From: Laspinema sp. D2d
Lineage (GTDB): Bacteria; Cyanobacteriota; Cyanobacteriia; Cyanobacteriales; Laspinemataceae
Assembly: GCF_025370755.1 (NCBI RefSeq)
Contig: NZ_JAMXFC010000010.1
Span: 97,988-161,987 of the forward strand
Direction: 5' to 3'
Length of the DNA: 64,000 nt
Below are positions 17,765 to 29,475 of the stretch, in pieces; the stretch's first letter is position 1, and each line of letters opens with the position of its first letter. The notes below the pieces were generated by a model, which was given only the letters and a program-made list of their open reading frames with translations, had not been told where the DNA came from and made no database searches. A program made the translations under genes and the position numbers.

Positions 17765-18484
17765 GTGCGACGAGATTTACAAGGCTTAGAAATTAGCAAA
17801 GGAGAACTCAGACGCCTCAGCGGGGTGTCCGTAGATGAGTTAATTCGACCTTCGACGATGGAAAATGCAAACAGAAGGTCAAATTTTTTATATAAAGAGA
17901 CGTTACTCATTAGTTGTTTAACCATTATTTTATTTATAGCCCTCTTAGCCTTTGGAGATTGGATTGCCTGGGAAATTAGAGGAGTTCCCTTGGATTTAGC
18001 TTTTAATAATGCCCCATCTTGGATTGTTTTGGGAACCCTAGCGAGTACCACTTGTATCAGTGCGATCGCCTCCCGGTTTATCTGGCTGAAAAATAACACC
18101 CGGAAGGGGGATTCTCTTCTGGGTCTTCTCGATGATGTCGAAAATTATAATGATTTAATTAAGGCGATCGAACTGAATGACTCCCTGGAAGATGTGGGAA
18201 ATCCCGGGGTTCGATTGACCAACCGCGATGATATCATTGATGCTTTGAAACTTACCCGGCAAGATTTAATTCGTGCCTTAAGAACCGAACGCATTTTAAG
18301 AGAAAATCGCAACTTTATCGAACGCAATCCTGAATTATTTGCCAATAATTTAAACGCGATCGAAGCGTTGCAAGTGAGCGATAAAGCCAGTGAACGGGGA
18401 CGATTGCTCAATGAAGCTTTACAAATTGCCTTAAACACCCAAGGAGAACTCAGAAAACTGCAAGATAGAGGGCATCATTATTAA
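17765..18484 (+). CDS. Two-helix membrane protein, paralogue B
   Basis: A 239-residue paralogue of the preceding gene. Shared blocks include RRLSGVSVDEL near the start, EDVGNPGVRL, LTRQDLIRALRTERILREN, RNPELFANNLNAIEALQVS and DKASERGRLLNEALQIAL. The two helices lie at about residues 43-64 and 77-98, and the soluble helical domain follows. It also begins with GTG, after an AGGAG site. The membrane segments differ between the copies more than the C-terminal domain does, suggesting that the soluble part carries the conserved function. Function unknown; the 136-bp spacing allows co-transcription. Confidence 0.75.
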   Translation: MRRDLQGLEISKGELRRLSGVSVDELIRPSTMENANRRSNFLYKETLLISCLTIILFIALLAFGDWIAWEIRGVPLDLAFNNAPSWIVLGTLASTTCISAIASRFIWLKNNTRKGDSLLGLLDDVENYNDLIKAIELNDSLEDVGNPGVRLTNRDDIIDALKLTRQDLIRALRTERILRENRNFIERNPELFANNLNAIEALQVSDKASERGRLLNEALQIALNTQGELRKLQDRGHHY

Positions 18485-18667
18485 CCGTTTTTAAAGCCTA
18501 ATCAAGAGAGTCGCCCTCCCAAACCCTTTGGGTGGAGTTGTTTTTGCACCGATCGCGTGGGAGGGAGTCGCCAAACTTTCAGCAAAAATTGCATCCAGAT
18601 GGGGTGCGATCGCGATCGCCCGTTCCCCGAAGATGAGAAAATGGGAGCAACCGCGTCAAAAGTAACC

Positions 18668-20014
18668 ATGAACACTCAACCGAAAATTATCGTTCTCGAT
18701 GACGATCCGACGGGTTCCCAAACCGTACATAGTTGCCTGTTGCTGACTCAATGGGATGTCGAAACCTTGCGCCTGGGATTGCGCGAGGAAGTCCCCATTT
18801 TCTTCGTTCTCACTAATACGCGATCGCTGACCCCGGATCAAGCGAATGCCACCACTCGCGTTGTCTGCCAGAACCTCAAACAAGCACTCGCGGCAGAAAA
18901 TATTTCAGATTTCCTGGTTGTCAGTCGTTCTGACTCCACCCTACGCGGACATTATCCCATCGAAACCGATGCGATCGCCGAAGAACTTGGTCCCTTTGAC
19001 GCACATTTCCTCGTCCCCGCCTTTTTTGAAGGGGGACGGATCACCAAAAATAGTACCCATTATTTAATTATTGATGGGGTAGAAACTCCGGTTCATGAAA
19101 CCGAATTTGCTAAAGATTCCGTGTTCGGATATCAATATAGTTATCTTCCCGACTATGTAGCAGAAAAAACCAAGGGACGGATTCCCGCCACCGAAGTGGA
19201 TTGCTTTTTACTCGCGGATTTGCGTTCCTCTGAAAACCCTACAAACCCTTCTCTTCAAGAACGGTTAATGCAGTTATCGGGTAACCGTTGTTGTGCCGTG
19301 GATGCAGAAATTCAATCGGATTTGGACACCTTTGCGGCGTCGGCGATCGCCGTTGCGAGTCAAGGGAAACGCTTCCTATTTCGGAGTGCAGCCAGTCTTC
19401 TCACTTCCCTGGCGAATCTAGGACCCCAACCTGTTGCGGCGATCGACATGAGTCAATTTGTGCGAGAAGCCAAACCGGGTGCAATCATTGTTGGTTCTCA
19501 CGTTAAAAAAACAACCCAACAATTAGAACGGTTACTATTAGAAACCTCCGTAACCGGCATTGAAATTGATGTCTCGCATTTACTCGAAGAATCACCCACC
19601 CAACGGGAAAAATTATTACAAACCATTCTGGATCAAGTCCAACAAGCACACCAGGCGGGAAATACTCCGGTAGTTTATACCAGTCGCCAAGAACTTGCTT
19701 TTCCCGATGTTCAAACCCGCTTAGAATTTGGCGTCGCTGTTTCTGCTTTATTAATGGATGTTGTGCGCGGATTGCCTAAAGATATCGGCTTTTTAATTAG
19801 CAAGGGTGGGATTACCTCCAATGATGTTTTAAGTACGGGATTAGCCTTAACCAGCGCTCGTCTCCTCGGTCAAATTATTGCTGGGTGTTCAATGGTTCAA
19901 ACGCCGAATCATCACCCTTTATTTCCCAATCTACCCGTGGTTTTATTTCCGGGTAATGTCGGCGATGCCGATGGATTAGTGACGGTGTACCGGCGACTTA
20001 CGCATCGTAATTAG
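18668..20014 (+). CDS. Four-carbon acid sugar kinase family protein (DUF1537)
   Basis: A protein of about 448 residues. It begins IIVLDDDPTGSQTVHS, the signature of the DUF1537 N-terminal domain, with SRSDSTLRGHYP following, and the C-terminal nucleotide-binding domain contains ISKGGITSNDV and an FPGNVGDADGL ending. Characterised family members phosphorylate four-carbon acid sugars such as erythronate or 3-oxo-tetronate, but cyanobacterial members are untested as far as I know. The open frame runs from 18557, but the ATG at 18668 places the signature at the correct distance from the start. None of the usual catabolic partners lie nearby. Confidence 0.87.
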   Translation: MNTQPKIIVLDDDPTGSQTVHSCLLLTQWDVETLRLGLREEVPIFFVLTNTRSLTPDQANATTRVVCQNLKQALAAENISDFLVVSRSDSTLRGHYPIETDAIAEELGPFDAHFLVPAFFEGGRITKNSTHYLIIDGVETPVHETEFAKDSVFGYQYSYLPDYVAEKTKGRIPATEVDCFLLADLRSSENPTNPSLQERLMQLSGNRCCAVDAEIQSDLDTFAASAIAVASQGKRFLFRSAASLLTSLANLGPQPVAAIDMSQFVREAKPGAIIVGSHVKKTTQQLERLLLETSVTGIEIDVSHLLEESPTQREKLLQTILDQVQQAHQAGNTPVVYTSRQELAFPDVQTRLEFGVAVSALLMDVVRGLPKDIGFLISKGGITSNDVLSTGLALTSARLLGQIIAGCSMVQTPNHHPLFPNLPVVLFPGNVGDADGLVTVYRRLTHRN

Positions 20015-20114
20015 AGGGAAATAACGATTAAAATTTTCCGATTCATCACTGCCGGGAGGTAAACTTTCCGGCGGTTTGTACTATTATTTTCCCGTGGGCT
20101 AATTTTTCCTTTCT

Positions 20115-21884
20115 ATGAATCAAATTCAGGCCATCTCTATTCCTAAATTAGGACAACAAGCGGCATCTCTCTATCAAGAAGCTCAGAGGCATCTCCAGGA
20201 AGGGAATTCTACCCAAGCTACGTTACTTTTTCAGGAAATCATCAAACTCCAGCCAGAGTTTGCCTTGAGTTACCAAGGGTTAGGAGATATTTGGCGATCG
20301 CAAGGCAAGCTATCACCCGCTTTGAGATGCTATCTGAAAGTTTTAGAACTTCAACCGGATTTAATTTCAGCAGATTTCTTTTTAGATTTAGGCAGAGAAT
20401 TCGTTGAAAAAGAGGAAATTAACGAGGCAATTTCATGTTATAGTTACTGCTTAAAAATTGACCCAACTTATACCAAATCTTACTTAAATCTGGGAGTAAT
20501 GTGGCGAAAAAAAGGGGAGTTAACTAAAGCGATCGCCTTATACCAACAAGCCCTAGCTTTGGAGCCAAGCTTACATTCAGCCTATTTTAACTTAGGCAAT
20601 ATCTTTTTAGAACAAGAACGCCTGGATGAGGCAATTATTGCGTATCTCGAAACCTTGCAGATTCAACCCTATTTTGAATCGGCTTATCAGAATTTAGGCC
20701 AAGCCTTAATCAAAAAAGAGCGGATGGAAGAAGCTTTTGCTTGTGCTATTCATCTCCTTCCTAATTCGCTCTTAACAGACTTTGTATCCGGTGTTTTTCC
20801 GACTACTATCTCCTCTAAATTCACCACTTATAAAACGGGAACCTATCTACCCATTAATCTCAAAACCTCAGTCAAGCTCTTTCCCCCAAAGACCTATAAT
20901 AGCAGTTTTCATTCTTATTTTAGGTGGGAAGTTTACCGCAATCCCGAAACATTTGTCACCCAGATTCCTTCTGGACGGGCTTGGGGAGATTCCTACTCCA
21001 CAGCCGTGATCAACTCCGAGGGTCTTTTCCTAGATGAACTCTGTCAAGGTAGCGCCTCAACGCTTGCCATTTCCCAAAAATTACCCCCAGCCACTCCCCT
21101 AGCTGGAACAACCGCCTTTTTATCTGTGCGAGGAGGCAATACTTACTATCATTGGATGGCGGATTTGCTACCCCGTATCAAATTATTACAACTGGCAGAT
21201 CTTCAATTAGAAGAGATTGATTTTTTTGTCGTCAATAGCTGTCATTTACCATTTCAGCGAGAAACCTTAAATTTGCTGGGAATCCCGACTCATAAAATTA
21301 TCCAAAATTCGCAAAATCCCCATATCAAAACCTCAAACTTAGTCGTTCCATCTTTACCGGGAGATGTGGGATTAATGTCTCCCTGGAGTTCTCAGTTTCT
21401 CCGAGAATCCTTTTTAGAAAAAGCCACAGCCCAGGGATTGCAAACCCCCGATCGCATCTATATCAGTCGTCGTAATGCCAGTTATCGCCGCATCCTCAAT
21501 GAAGAGGAGACGATCGCCCGGTTATCTCCCTATGGTTTCGTTCCCATTATCCTAGAATCTCTTTCATTTCTCGAACAAGTCGCCTTATTTGCGAATGCTA
21601 AAGCCATTATCGCCCCTCATGGTGCCGGATTAACCAATACCGTCTTTTGCAACCCGGGCACGCGACTGATAGAAATTTTCTCCCCCGATATGGTGTCAGT
21701 GAACTACTGGGTTGTTAGCAATATTATCGGCTTAGATTATTCTTATTTAATCGGAGAAGACTTAGATGAGTATATAACTCCCATCTCCATCCCCAGACGG
21801 TATTACAATCATCCCCTCTATGAGGATATTGTGGTCAATCTCGATTCCTTGGTACATATCATGCACTTTTCAGGAATGATTTAG
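20115..21884 (+). CDS. TPR protein with glycosyltransferase family 61-type domain
   Basis: The 589-residue protein has six TPR units in residues about 11-215 (pattern YxNLGxxxxxxGxxxxAIxxYxxALxLxP) and a C-terminal domain of the DUF563/GT61 type. The latter shows the motif GGNTYYHWMADLLPRI, RIYISRRNASYRRI, and the donor-site-like GAGLTNTVFCNPGTRLIEIF. GT61 enzymes transfer sugars such as xylose or GlcNAc; the acceptor here may be a polysaccharide or a protein held by the TPR array. There is no signal peptide or membrane helix. It stands alone rather than in a polysaccharide cluster. Confidence 0.87.
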   Translation: MNQIQAISIPKLGQQAASLYQEAQRHLQEGNSTQATLLFQEIIKLQPEFALSYQGLGDIWRSQGKLSPALRCYLKVLELQPDLISADFFLDLGREFVEKEEINEAISCYSYCLKIDPTYTKSYLNLGVMWRKKGELTKAIALYQQALALEPSLHSAYFNLGNIFLEQERLDEAIIAYLETLQIQPYFESAYQNLGQALIKKERMEEAFACAIHLLPNSLLTDFVSGVFPTTISSKFTTYKTGTYLPINLKTSVKLFPPKTYNSSFHSYFRWEVYRNPETFVTQIPSGRAWGDSYSTAVINSEGLFLDELCQGSASTLAISQKLPPATPLAGTTAFLSVRGGNTYYHWMADLLPRIKLLQLADLQLEEIDFFVVNSCHLPFQRETLNLLGIPTHKIIQNSQNPHIKTSNLVVPSLPGDVGLMSPWSSQFLRESFLEKATAQGLQTPDRIYISRRNASYRRILNEEETIARLSPYGFVPIILESLSFLEQVALFANAKAIIAPHGAGLTNTVFCNPGTRLIEIFSPDMVSVNYWVVSNIIGLDYSYLIGEDLDEYITPISIPRRYYNHPLYEDIVVNLDSLVHIMHFSGMI

Positions 21885-22085
21885 AATGGTAACCAAAGCG
21901 GCGGCGTGGGTCCCATTGAGCCGCGTAACCCCAAGCCGTAGCGATCGCTCAGAAGGGAAAGCCAACCCAGCACCCCAACCCCACCCAATCATCCCAAGGC
22001 CGATTAAGTCCCGTTAAATATGTTAAAATCCATGCGAATCGAAAGTACAATCCCATTCACGGGATGGCAATAGGCAATATTTGGC

Positions 22086-23045
22086 ATGAGTTCTGATACG
22101 TCACTCTCTTCTATCGAATCAACCGAATCAAGCGAATCAACGGTTTCCGAGGGGGATCTTTCCGCCAACGCGGACCCGTCCATCCTGTCTGAACAGGTAG
22201 AGTCCACAGAAACCCCTCCCGATTCCACCGTTTCCGAACAGGGAGAACCGAACGGGACAGACAGTACAGAAAGTGTTGGGATTGCCGAAAAACAGGCGAT
22301 CGCCCCTAATGCACAAGTTCGGTTTAAAACCCAAGAGGATGGCACCCTGTCACTCCTATTGCCCAACGAAAGTAGCAGTCCCGACGCCAACACCACAACC
22401 CAGGCGACTTGGACCGAAATTTTACAACAAATTCGGCATCGCCTGAATGCAGGCGATCGCTTTTGGCAAGCAGACACCTCCGTGCAATTAATCGCCCAGG
22501 ACCGCTTATTAGATGGTAGACAACTCCAGGCGATCGCTGAAGCCCTAGCCGAATCCAAACTCAGACTAGAACGTATCGAAACCTCTCGTCGTCAAACCGC
22601 CGTTGCCGCCGTCACCGCCGGATACTCCGTCGAACAACGCACCACCGTTACCCCTTTTAATCCCAACCCCGTTACCACTGGAAAAGCCCTCGCCGACCCC
22701 CTGTATTTGGAAACCACAGTGCGATCGGGCGTTGATATTCGACATCCCGGTAACGTCGTCCTCGTCGGCGATGTCAACCCCGGGGGATCCATCATTGCTG
22801 ATGGAGATATTCTGGTTTGGGGGCGCTTGCGGGGACTCGCGCAAGCCGGTGCCAATGGTAACGAGCAATGTATCGTCATGGCACTCCAAATGGAACCCAC
22901 CCAAATTCGGATCGCCGACTGGGTAGCGCGATCGCCCGAACCCCTACCGGAGTTTTATCCGGAAGTCGCCTACGTCTCTCCTGAAGGGATCCGAATTGCC
23001 AAAGCCGCTGATTTTTCTAAAGCTCAGTTGGAATTAAAATCCTAA
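22086..23045 (+). CDS. minC: Septum site-determining protein MinC
   Basis: MinC inhibits FtsZ polymerisation away from mid-cell. The 319-residue protein has the C-terminal beta-helix domain with RSGVDIRHPGNVVLVGDV, NPGGSIIADGDILVWGRLRG and a QIRIADWVARSPE segment, which mediates MinD binding and dimerisation. The N-terminal part (about residues 1-75) is a low-complexity acidic Ser/Thr/Glu stretch, longer than in enterobacterial MinC. The FtsZ-inhibiting region follows at about 75-160. It lies 170 bp before minD, giving the usual cyanobacterial minCDE order. Confidence 0.95.
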   Translation: MSSDTSLSSIESTESSESTVSEGDLSANADPSILSEQVESTETPPDSTVSEQGEPNGTDSTESVGIAEKQAIAPNAQVRFKTQEDGTLSLLLPNESSSPDANTTTQATWTEILQQIRHRLNAGDRFWQADTSVQLIAQDRLLDGRQLQAIAEALAESKLRLERIETSRRQTAVAAVTAGYSVEQRTTVTPFNPNPVTTGKALADPLYLETTVRSGVDIRHPGNVVLVGDVNPGGSIIADGDILVWGRLRGLAQAGANGNEQCIVMALQMEPTQIRIADWVARSPEPLPEFYPEVAYVSPEGIRIAKAADFSKAQLELKS

Positions 23046-23215
23046 AGCGATCGCATTCCACTCAACCAAGGGTTCCGCGATCGTGCTAAATTAAATCGGC
23101 TCGTTAGATCGTAAAAGCCTTCATCAGGTCCGTCACTGTGCCGCTCTTCTTTATCCGGGAGAGTCAGACACACCAACCGATCCAATAGCAGTTAGTTGTA
23201 GAGTCTTCTTCTTAC

Positions 23216-24013
23216 ATGAGTCGCATTATAGTTATCACGTCCGGTAAAGGGGGAGTGGGCAAAACCACAACCACAGCGAATCTAGGTATGGCTCTAGCAA
23301 AACGGGGCCGCAATGTTGCTGTTGTGGATGCCGATTTCGGTCTACGAAATTTAGACTTGCTTCTGGGATTGGAAAACCGGATCGTCTACACAGCCGTTGA
23401 AGTGCTCTCGGGTCAATGTCGGTTAGAGCAGGCATTAGTCAAAGATAAACGGCAGCCCAACCTATCCTTGTTACCTGCTGCCCAAAACCGCATGAAAGAT
23501 GTGGTTACCGCCGATCAGATGAAGCAAATTGTCGCTCAATTAGTCGGAAAATATGACTACATTGTGATCGACTCTCCCGCTGGGATTGAGATGGGCTTTC
23601 AAAATGCGATCGCCGCCGCCACCGAAGCCATTATCGTCACCACCCCGGAAATCGCCGCCGTTCGAGATGCCGACAGGGTTGTAGGCTTGCTTGAAGCCAA
23701 TGGGGTCAAGAAAATTAACCTCATTGTCAACCGCATCAAACCCGCAATGGTCGAAGCTAATGATATGATGTCCGTCGAGGACGTTCAGGAAATTCTGGCC
23801 GTTAACCTCCTCGGGGTCATTCCCGACGATGAACGAGTCATTGTTTCCACCAATCGCGGCGAACCCTTAGTATTAGCTGATCAGCCCTCCGTGGCTGGAG
23901 TTGCCTTCGACAACATTGCTCGCCGCTTAGAAGGTGAAAAGGTGGCTTTTCTGGATATGCGCGTTCCTCAAGAGAACTTTTTTAGCCGTCTGCGGAAACG
24001 GATTTTCGGGTAA
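23216..24013 (+). CDS. minD: Septum site-determining ATPase MinD
   Basis: MinD is a membrane-associated ATPase that recruits MinC and is released by MinE. The deviant Walker A motif SGKGGVGKTTTTANLG is at the N-terminus, the Walker B-like DYIVIDSPAGIE is present, and the last residues FFSRLRKRIFG form the amphipathic membrane-targeting helix. The length, 265 residues, is typical. minE starts 33 bp after the stop, so the two are probably co-transcribed. Confidence 0.97.
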   Translation: MSRIIVITSGKGGVGKTTTTANLGMALAKRGRNVAVVDADFGLRNLDLLLGLENRIVYTAVEVLSGQCRLEQALVKDKRQPNLSLLPAAQNRMKDVVTADQMKQIVAQLVGKYDYIVIDSPAGIEMGFQNAIAAATEAIIVTTPEIAAVRDADRVVGLLEANGVKKINLIVNRIKPAMVEANDMMSVEDVQEILAVNLLGVIPDDERVIVSTNRGEPLVLADQPSVAGVAFDNIARRLEGEKVAFLDMRVPQENFFSRLRKRIFG

Positions 24014-24046
24014 AATAATGTAAGGCTCTACCACACCCCAAGCACC

Positions 24047-24448
24047 ATGATTAGCGAACTTATCGAAAGACTTTTCCCTCGAACTGGCGAAGAAAATAGT
24101 CGTGAGGAGGTCAAGCGTCGTCTGAAACTGGTGCTGGCTCACGATCGCGCTGACCTCGACCCAGACACCGTGGAGGCGATGCGAAAGGAAATACTCCAGG
24201 TGGTGTCTCGCTACGTCGAACTCGACCTCGAAGGGTTGGATATTTCCCTGGAAAACAATCAGCGTGCCACAGCCTTAATTGCTAATCTCCCTATCCGCAG
24301 AGTCAAAGAAGAAAACCCATCCCCTTCATTTACCCCACCTCCCCCATCTGCGGAATTAACCCCCACTGTAGAAGAATTAACCCCCGCTGTGGAATTAAGC
24401 CCCTCTGCGGAATTAAGCCCCTCTGCGGAATCAACCTCTCCCTCTTGA
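24047..24448 (+). CDS. minE: Cell division topological specificity factor MinE, extended tail
   Basis: MinE stimulates MinD ATP hydrolysis and sets the position of the Min system. Residues 1-90 carry the standard parts: the MinD-interacting segment with [20 protein letters not shown], then [22 protein letters not shown]. The remaining 40 or so residues are a Pro/Glu/Ser-rich tail in which a short unit resembling ELSPSA is repeated, so the 133-residue protein is longer than most MinE proteins. At DNA level the tail contains tandem imperfect 18-bp units near 24350-24435, which suggests recent slippage expansion. Confidence 0.95.
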   Translation: MISELIERLFPRTGEENSREEVKRRLKLVLAHDRADLDPDTVEAMRKEILQVVSRYVELDLEGLDISLENNQRATALIANLPIRRVKEENPSPSFTPPPPSAELTPTVEELTPAVELSPSAELSPSAESTSPS

Positions 24449-26062
24449 TTCAAATCGGCGATCGCCTTCTCTCCCAGTTGGCCTCTTTATAAAGACCTGC
24501 TTTTTTTTAATCTCTAAGCTGCTTACCCATTTAAACTAGATAATTTTAGCGGGCGATCAATGCTCCTTAGCGGGTTTCTAACCCATATTCTAGCTCTGAC
24601 TAGAAGGGCGATCGGTCGCGGTTCACAACCCCATCCCCATGATTTCAAAAGAGTTTTACCAACCTGGCACCCTATTAGGGGAAAACCCCAGATAAAGATT
24701 TATTCCTCTAATATCAAGTCCGGTGATTAACCTAAAAATTTCTGTGTTCCTCTTCTCCCCCATCCTTTGCAAGGAAGAGTGTGGAGGGTTAGAGCAGTGT
24801 CTGCGATCGAGCAAACATAATATAACTGCCCCCTTTAGAAGGTCTAGGGGAGGGGAACCGAACTAATATTTATTCCTCTAGCTTCGTCCCTTCCAAGGGT
24901 TATGGGAGCAGAATCTGAAAAGTCGGAAAAGGAGAGCAAACCATTATTTTCCAACACTTTTATTATCAGGTAGGTTCACAAATCCTTATTTTATTGACCG
25001 TTAATCCTCAAAATTTACCTCAATTTTATGGACTATAAACAATCAATTGAAATCTGATTGATCCAATGGTTTTAACAATTGCCACAAAATCGGGAAGCAG
25101 GGTTTATCTAGCTCCCCTCTTTTTCCTTTCAGACAACCCTATTTAATCCAAAAACAGTTTGTAACAGAATGCCTAAACTATCCCCATATTCTTTCCCATA
25201 TTACCCGGATTTTTTTTAGATTCTGTGAAGATTTTAAATCATACCTTTCATGGGGATAGGCAGACATTAAACTACCGTCAGTGCAACTCACAGAGGCCCA
25301 CTCTGTCCCATTGTAAAGTTTTGATGTTGGTATTATATTTTTTCTGTAAAGTTAAACTCGAAAAACCCGGGCGGGCAACTCCGTATTTTTGCGGAAATAT
25401 AAAGAAACGTAAATTTTTCGAGACCAATTTTTCCGGGTCCGGAAAAAGAAACTCCCTCAGAGCCTTCTCACTCCAGGGTTTGAACTGAAATCCCTGAAGT
25501 GGGAAGAGTTTGAGTTACGATCAAAGTGGGAAACAATTCATCCAACCTTTAATTCTCAATCTCAATCCATTAAGGGTGTGTCAACAGGTATCCCAGGTTT
25601 CTGTGAGTTGCCACACATAACTATCTGATGCTTCCACTTTTACTGTCTACCTGGCTCCTGATGGGTTTGGGGGTAGATGAACCCAACATCAAACTCTGCT
25701 GGTCCGATTGGCATCAAACCCAACTGGATCACCCCTCATCTTCTCATCACCACGTTGAAAAACCTATTTCCTCCCATTATCGTGGCAGTGCTAGGGATCG
25801 CGATTAACTGCCCTGTTTTGGCCTGTTCCTGCGTCGTTCAATCCGATAGAACTTTCAAAAATCCCATTGGTTAACCCATTCTCCCACTGGCTACATCCCT
25901 AAAACGGGACGCTGAGATCCTGTCACCCTGACATCAGCCCAGATGATAACTGGGTGAAGTTCGCTGACCTTTCTGAATTCTTAAATTTTCAGTATATTTA
26001 TTGAGTTTGAGCTACACTAAAATGAACCCAAACTTGAGTTATCCCTAGCTCCCAATCCGAGT
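24449..26062. other. 1.6-kb gene-poor stretch
   Basis: I see no secure gene. Frames at 25225-25488 and 25677-25874 are the only longer ones; the first has Cys/Lys/Phe-biased content and no ribosome site. The second could encode a 65-residue peptide with a hydrophobic segment ending LACSCV, a lipobox-like site, but it is unsupported. A small inverted repeat around CCGTATTTTTGCGG (25381-25394) and the pyrimidine-rich segment near 24740-24790 are the only local structures noted. The region is lower in HIP1 sites and coding character than the rest, as in decayed sequence. Confidence 0.45.
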
Positions 26063-26944
26063 ATGAAACTTTACAAAAACTTTACAATTGGAGCGGTACT
26101 TACATCAACCGTTGCTATCACTCTCTTTAGCCCCTCGGCTATAGCTTTTACTATCACTTCCAACGACGATACAGCCCTGCTGTTAAATGCACTGCTGGGT
26201 ACAACCTATGGATTGAGCAATTTCTCAATGACGCTGGATGGCAATTCCCAAGCCAGCGGGTTATTTAACAACGACCCCTTTGGCTTAGGTTCAGGGATTG
26301 TTATGAGCACAGGTAAAGTGAGCAATATACCAGGCGAAAATAAAACAGATGGGGGGATTGTTGCCGACCTGTTTAATATGCCTAATGACCTGAGTGATTA
26401 TTTTATCGAGCCAAACATCTCAGACTCCGTTTCTCTGCAAATTAGCTTTGATGCGGACCAGACCGCGAGTAAGTTATTCTTTCAATATGTGTTTGGTTCT
26501 GAGGAATTTGTAGAATTTGGAGGGAGTCAATACAATGATTCCTTTGAATTGTTGCTCAACGGTACCAATCTCGCCAAGCTGAGTGATGAGCAAACGGTAA
26601 CCATTAACAATCTGGTATCTGACCCAGAAGGGCCTTTTCACCCAGACTATATCAACAATCCCAAGGGACCTGACACTTTAACCAAACTGGATGGCTTTAC
26701 CAAAATATTGACCTTTGAGGGGCTGCTTCTACAAAATTCCAGGAACACCCTCACGATTGATATCAAAGATGTCGGGGATGGGTACCTGGATTCCGCTGTT
26801 TTCTTGAAGGGGGGGTCTTTGGGAACAGTTCTACCCCCGGACTTGGAGAAAGTGCCGGAACCCGGTTTAGCGATCGCCTCCTGTCTGGTGGGGGGTCTCA
26901 TCCTCCGCCAGGGTCGCAAATCCTCCAACCGTTCCCGGGACTAA
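26063..26944 (+). CDS. Exported PEP-CTERM protein with choice-of-anchor L domain
   Basis: The 293-residue product has a Sec signal peptide (GAVLTSTVAITLFSPSAIAF) and a central domain of the choice-of-anchor L type, recognised by SGIVMSTGKVSNIPG, FDADQTASKLFFQYVFGSEEF and the final VGDGYLDSAVFLKGGSLG. The C-terminus has VPEPG, a hydrophobic stretch and a basic RQGRKSS tail: a PEP-CTERM sorting signal normally processed by an exosortase. No exosortase or glycan cluster is present in the window, so processing would depend on genes elsewhere. It is an isolated gene flanked by long non-coding stretches. Confidence 0.88.
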   Translation: MKLYKNFTIGAVLTSTVAITLFSPSAIAFTITSNDDTALLLNALLGTTYGLSNFSMTLDGNSQASGLFNNDPFGLGSGIVMSTGKVSNIPGENKTDGGIVADLFNMPNDLSDYFIEPNISDSVSLQISFDADQTASKLFFQYVFGSEEFVEFGGSQYNDSFELLLNGTNLAKLSDEQTVTINNLVSDPEGPFHPDYINNPKGPDTLTKLDGFTKILTFEGLLLQNSRNTLTIDIKDVGDGYLDSAVFLKGGSLGTVLPPDLEKVPEPGLAIASCLVGGLILRQGRKSSNRSRD

Positions 26945-28872
<1,928 letters not shown>

Positions 28873-28976
28873 TTGCTCAAACGCGCGCTCTTGCTAGTGG
28901 TTAATAACCGTTAGACGCTATTAACCATTAGCTCGGGTCAATTCGCGAGTAACTTTTGACCATTAAAAACTGGAAT

Positions 28977-29384
28977 ATGACATTAACGGTTCGCGTGATT
29001 TCCCCAGATAAAACGGTCTGGGACTCTAAGGCTGAGGAAGTGATTCTGCCAAGTACCACAGGACAACTGGGTATTCTCAGCGAACACGCTCCTTTGCTAA
29101 CTGCCCTCGATGTGGGTGTGATGCGGGTTCGTGCCGATAAAGAGTGGGTGGCGATCGCCCTAATGGGTGGTTTTGCTGAAGTGGAGCAAAACGAAGTCAC
29201 CATCCTGGTTAACGGTGCTGAACAGGGCGACAAAATCGACCTAGAGCAAGCTAAAAAAGCCTATTCAGAAGCAGAAACCCGTCTGAATAGCGCGACTACG
29301 GGTACCCGTCAAGAGCAAATTCAGGCCAAACAAGCCCTGAAACGAGCTAGAGCTCGGGTCCAAGCTGCAGGCGGCATGGTTTAA
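28977..29384 (+). CDS. atpC: F0F1 ATP synthase subunit epsilon
   Basis: Epsilon (atpE in cyanobacterial usage) is part of the central stalk and regulates ATP hydrolysis. The true start is the ATG at 28977, giving [20 protein letters not shown] and the normal 135-residue length; an upstream frame from 28956 adds seven residues. The beta-sandwich domain (with [19 protein letters not shown]) and the C-terminal helical pair ([19 protein letters not shown]) are complete. A bulged hairpin terminator follows. Confidence 0.97.
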   Translation: MTLTVRVISPDKTVWDSKAEEVILPSTTGQLGILSEHAPLLTALDVGVMRVRADKEWVAIALMGGFAEVEQNEVTILVNGAEQGDKIDLEQAKKAYSEAETRLNSATTGTRQEQIQAKQALKRARARVQAAGGMV

Positions 29385-29414
29385 CGGTTCAACGGATTCA
29401 ATCAATTTTGATTG

Positions 29415-29466
29415 GGGTGAAGGCGGTAACAGTAAGGACTGACTGCTTCACCCTTCACCTTTTTTA
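29415..29466 (+). terminator. Terminator of the ATP synthase beta-epsilon operon
   Basis: Outer arms GGGTGAAG (29415-29422) and CTTCACCC (29446-29453), with an inner stem CAGT/ACTG, are followed by TTCACC and six T residues. It sits 30 bp after the epsilon stop and faces the convergent gene at 29476. Confidence 0.75.
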
Positions 29467-29475
29467 TACCCTAAA

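Noticed and set aside
25225..25488. 87-codon forward frame as a gene
   Set aside because: GTG start without ribosome site, and content rich in Cys, Lys and Phe unlike local genes.
25677..25874. 65-codon frame with a lipobox-like LACSC
   Set aside because: It could be a small lipoprotein, but nothing follows the cysteine that looks like a domain; too weak to call.
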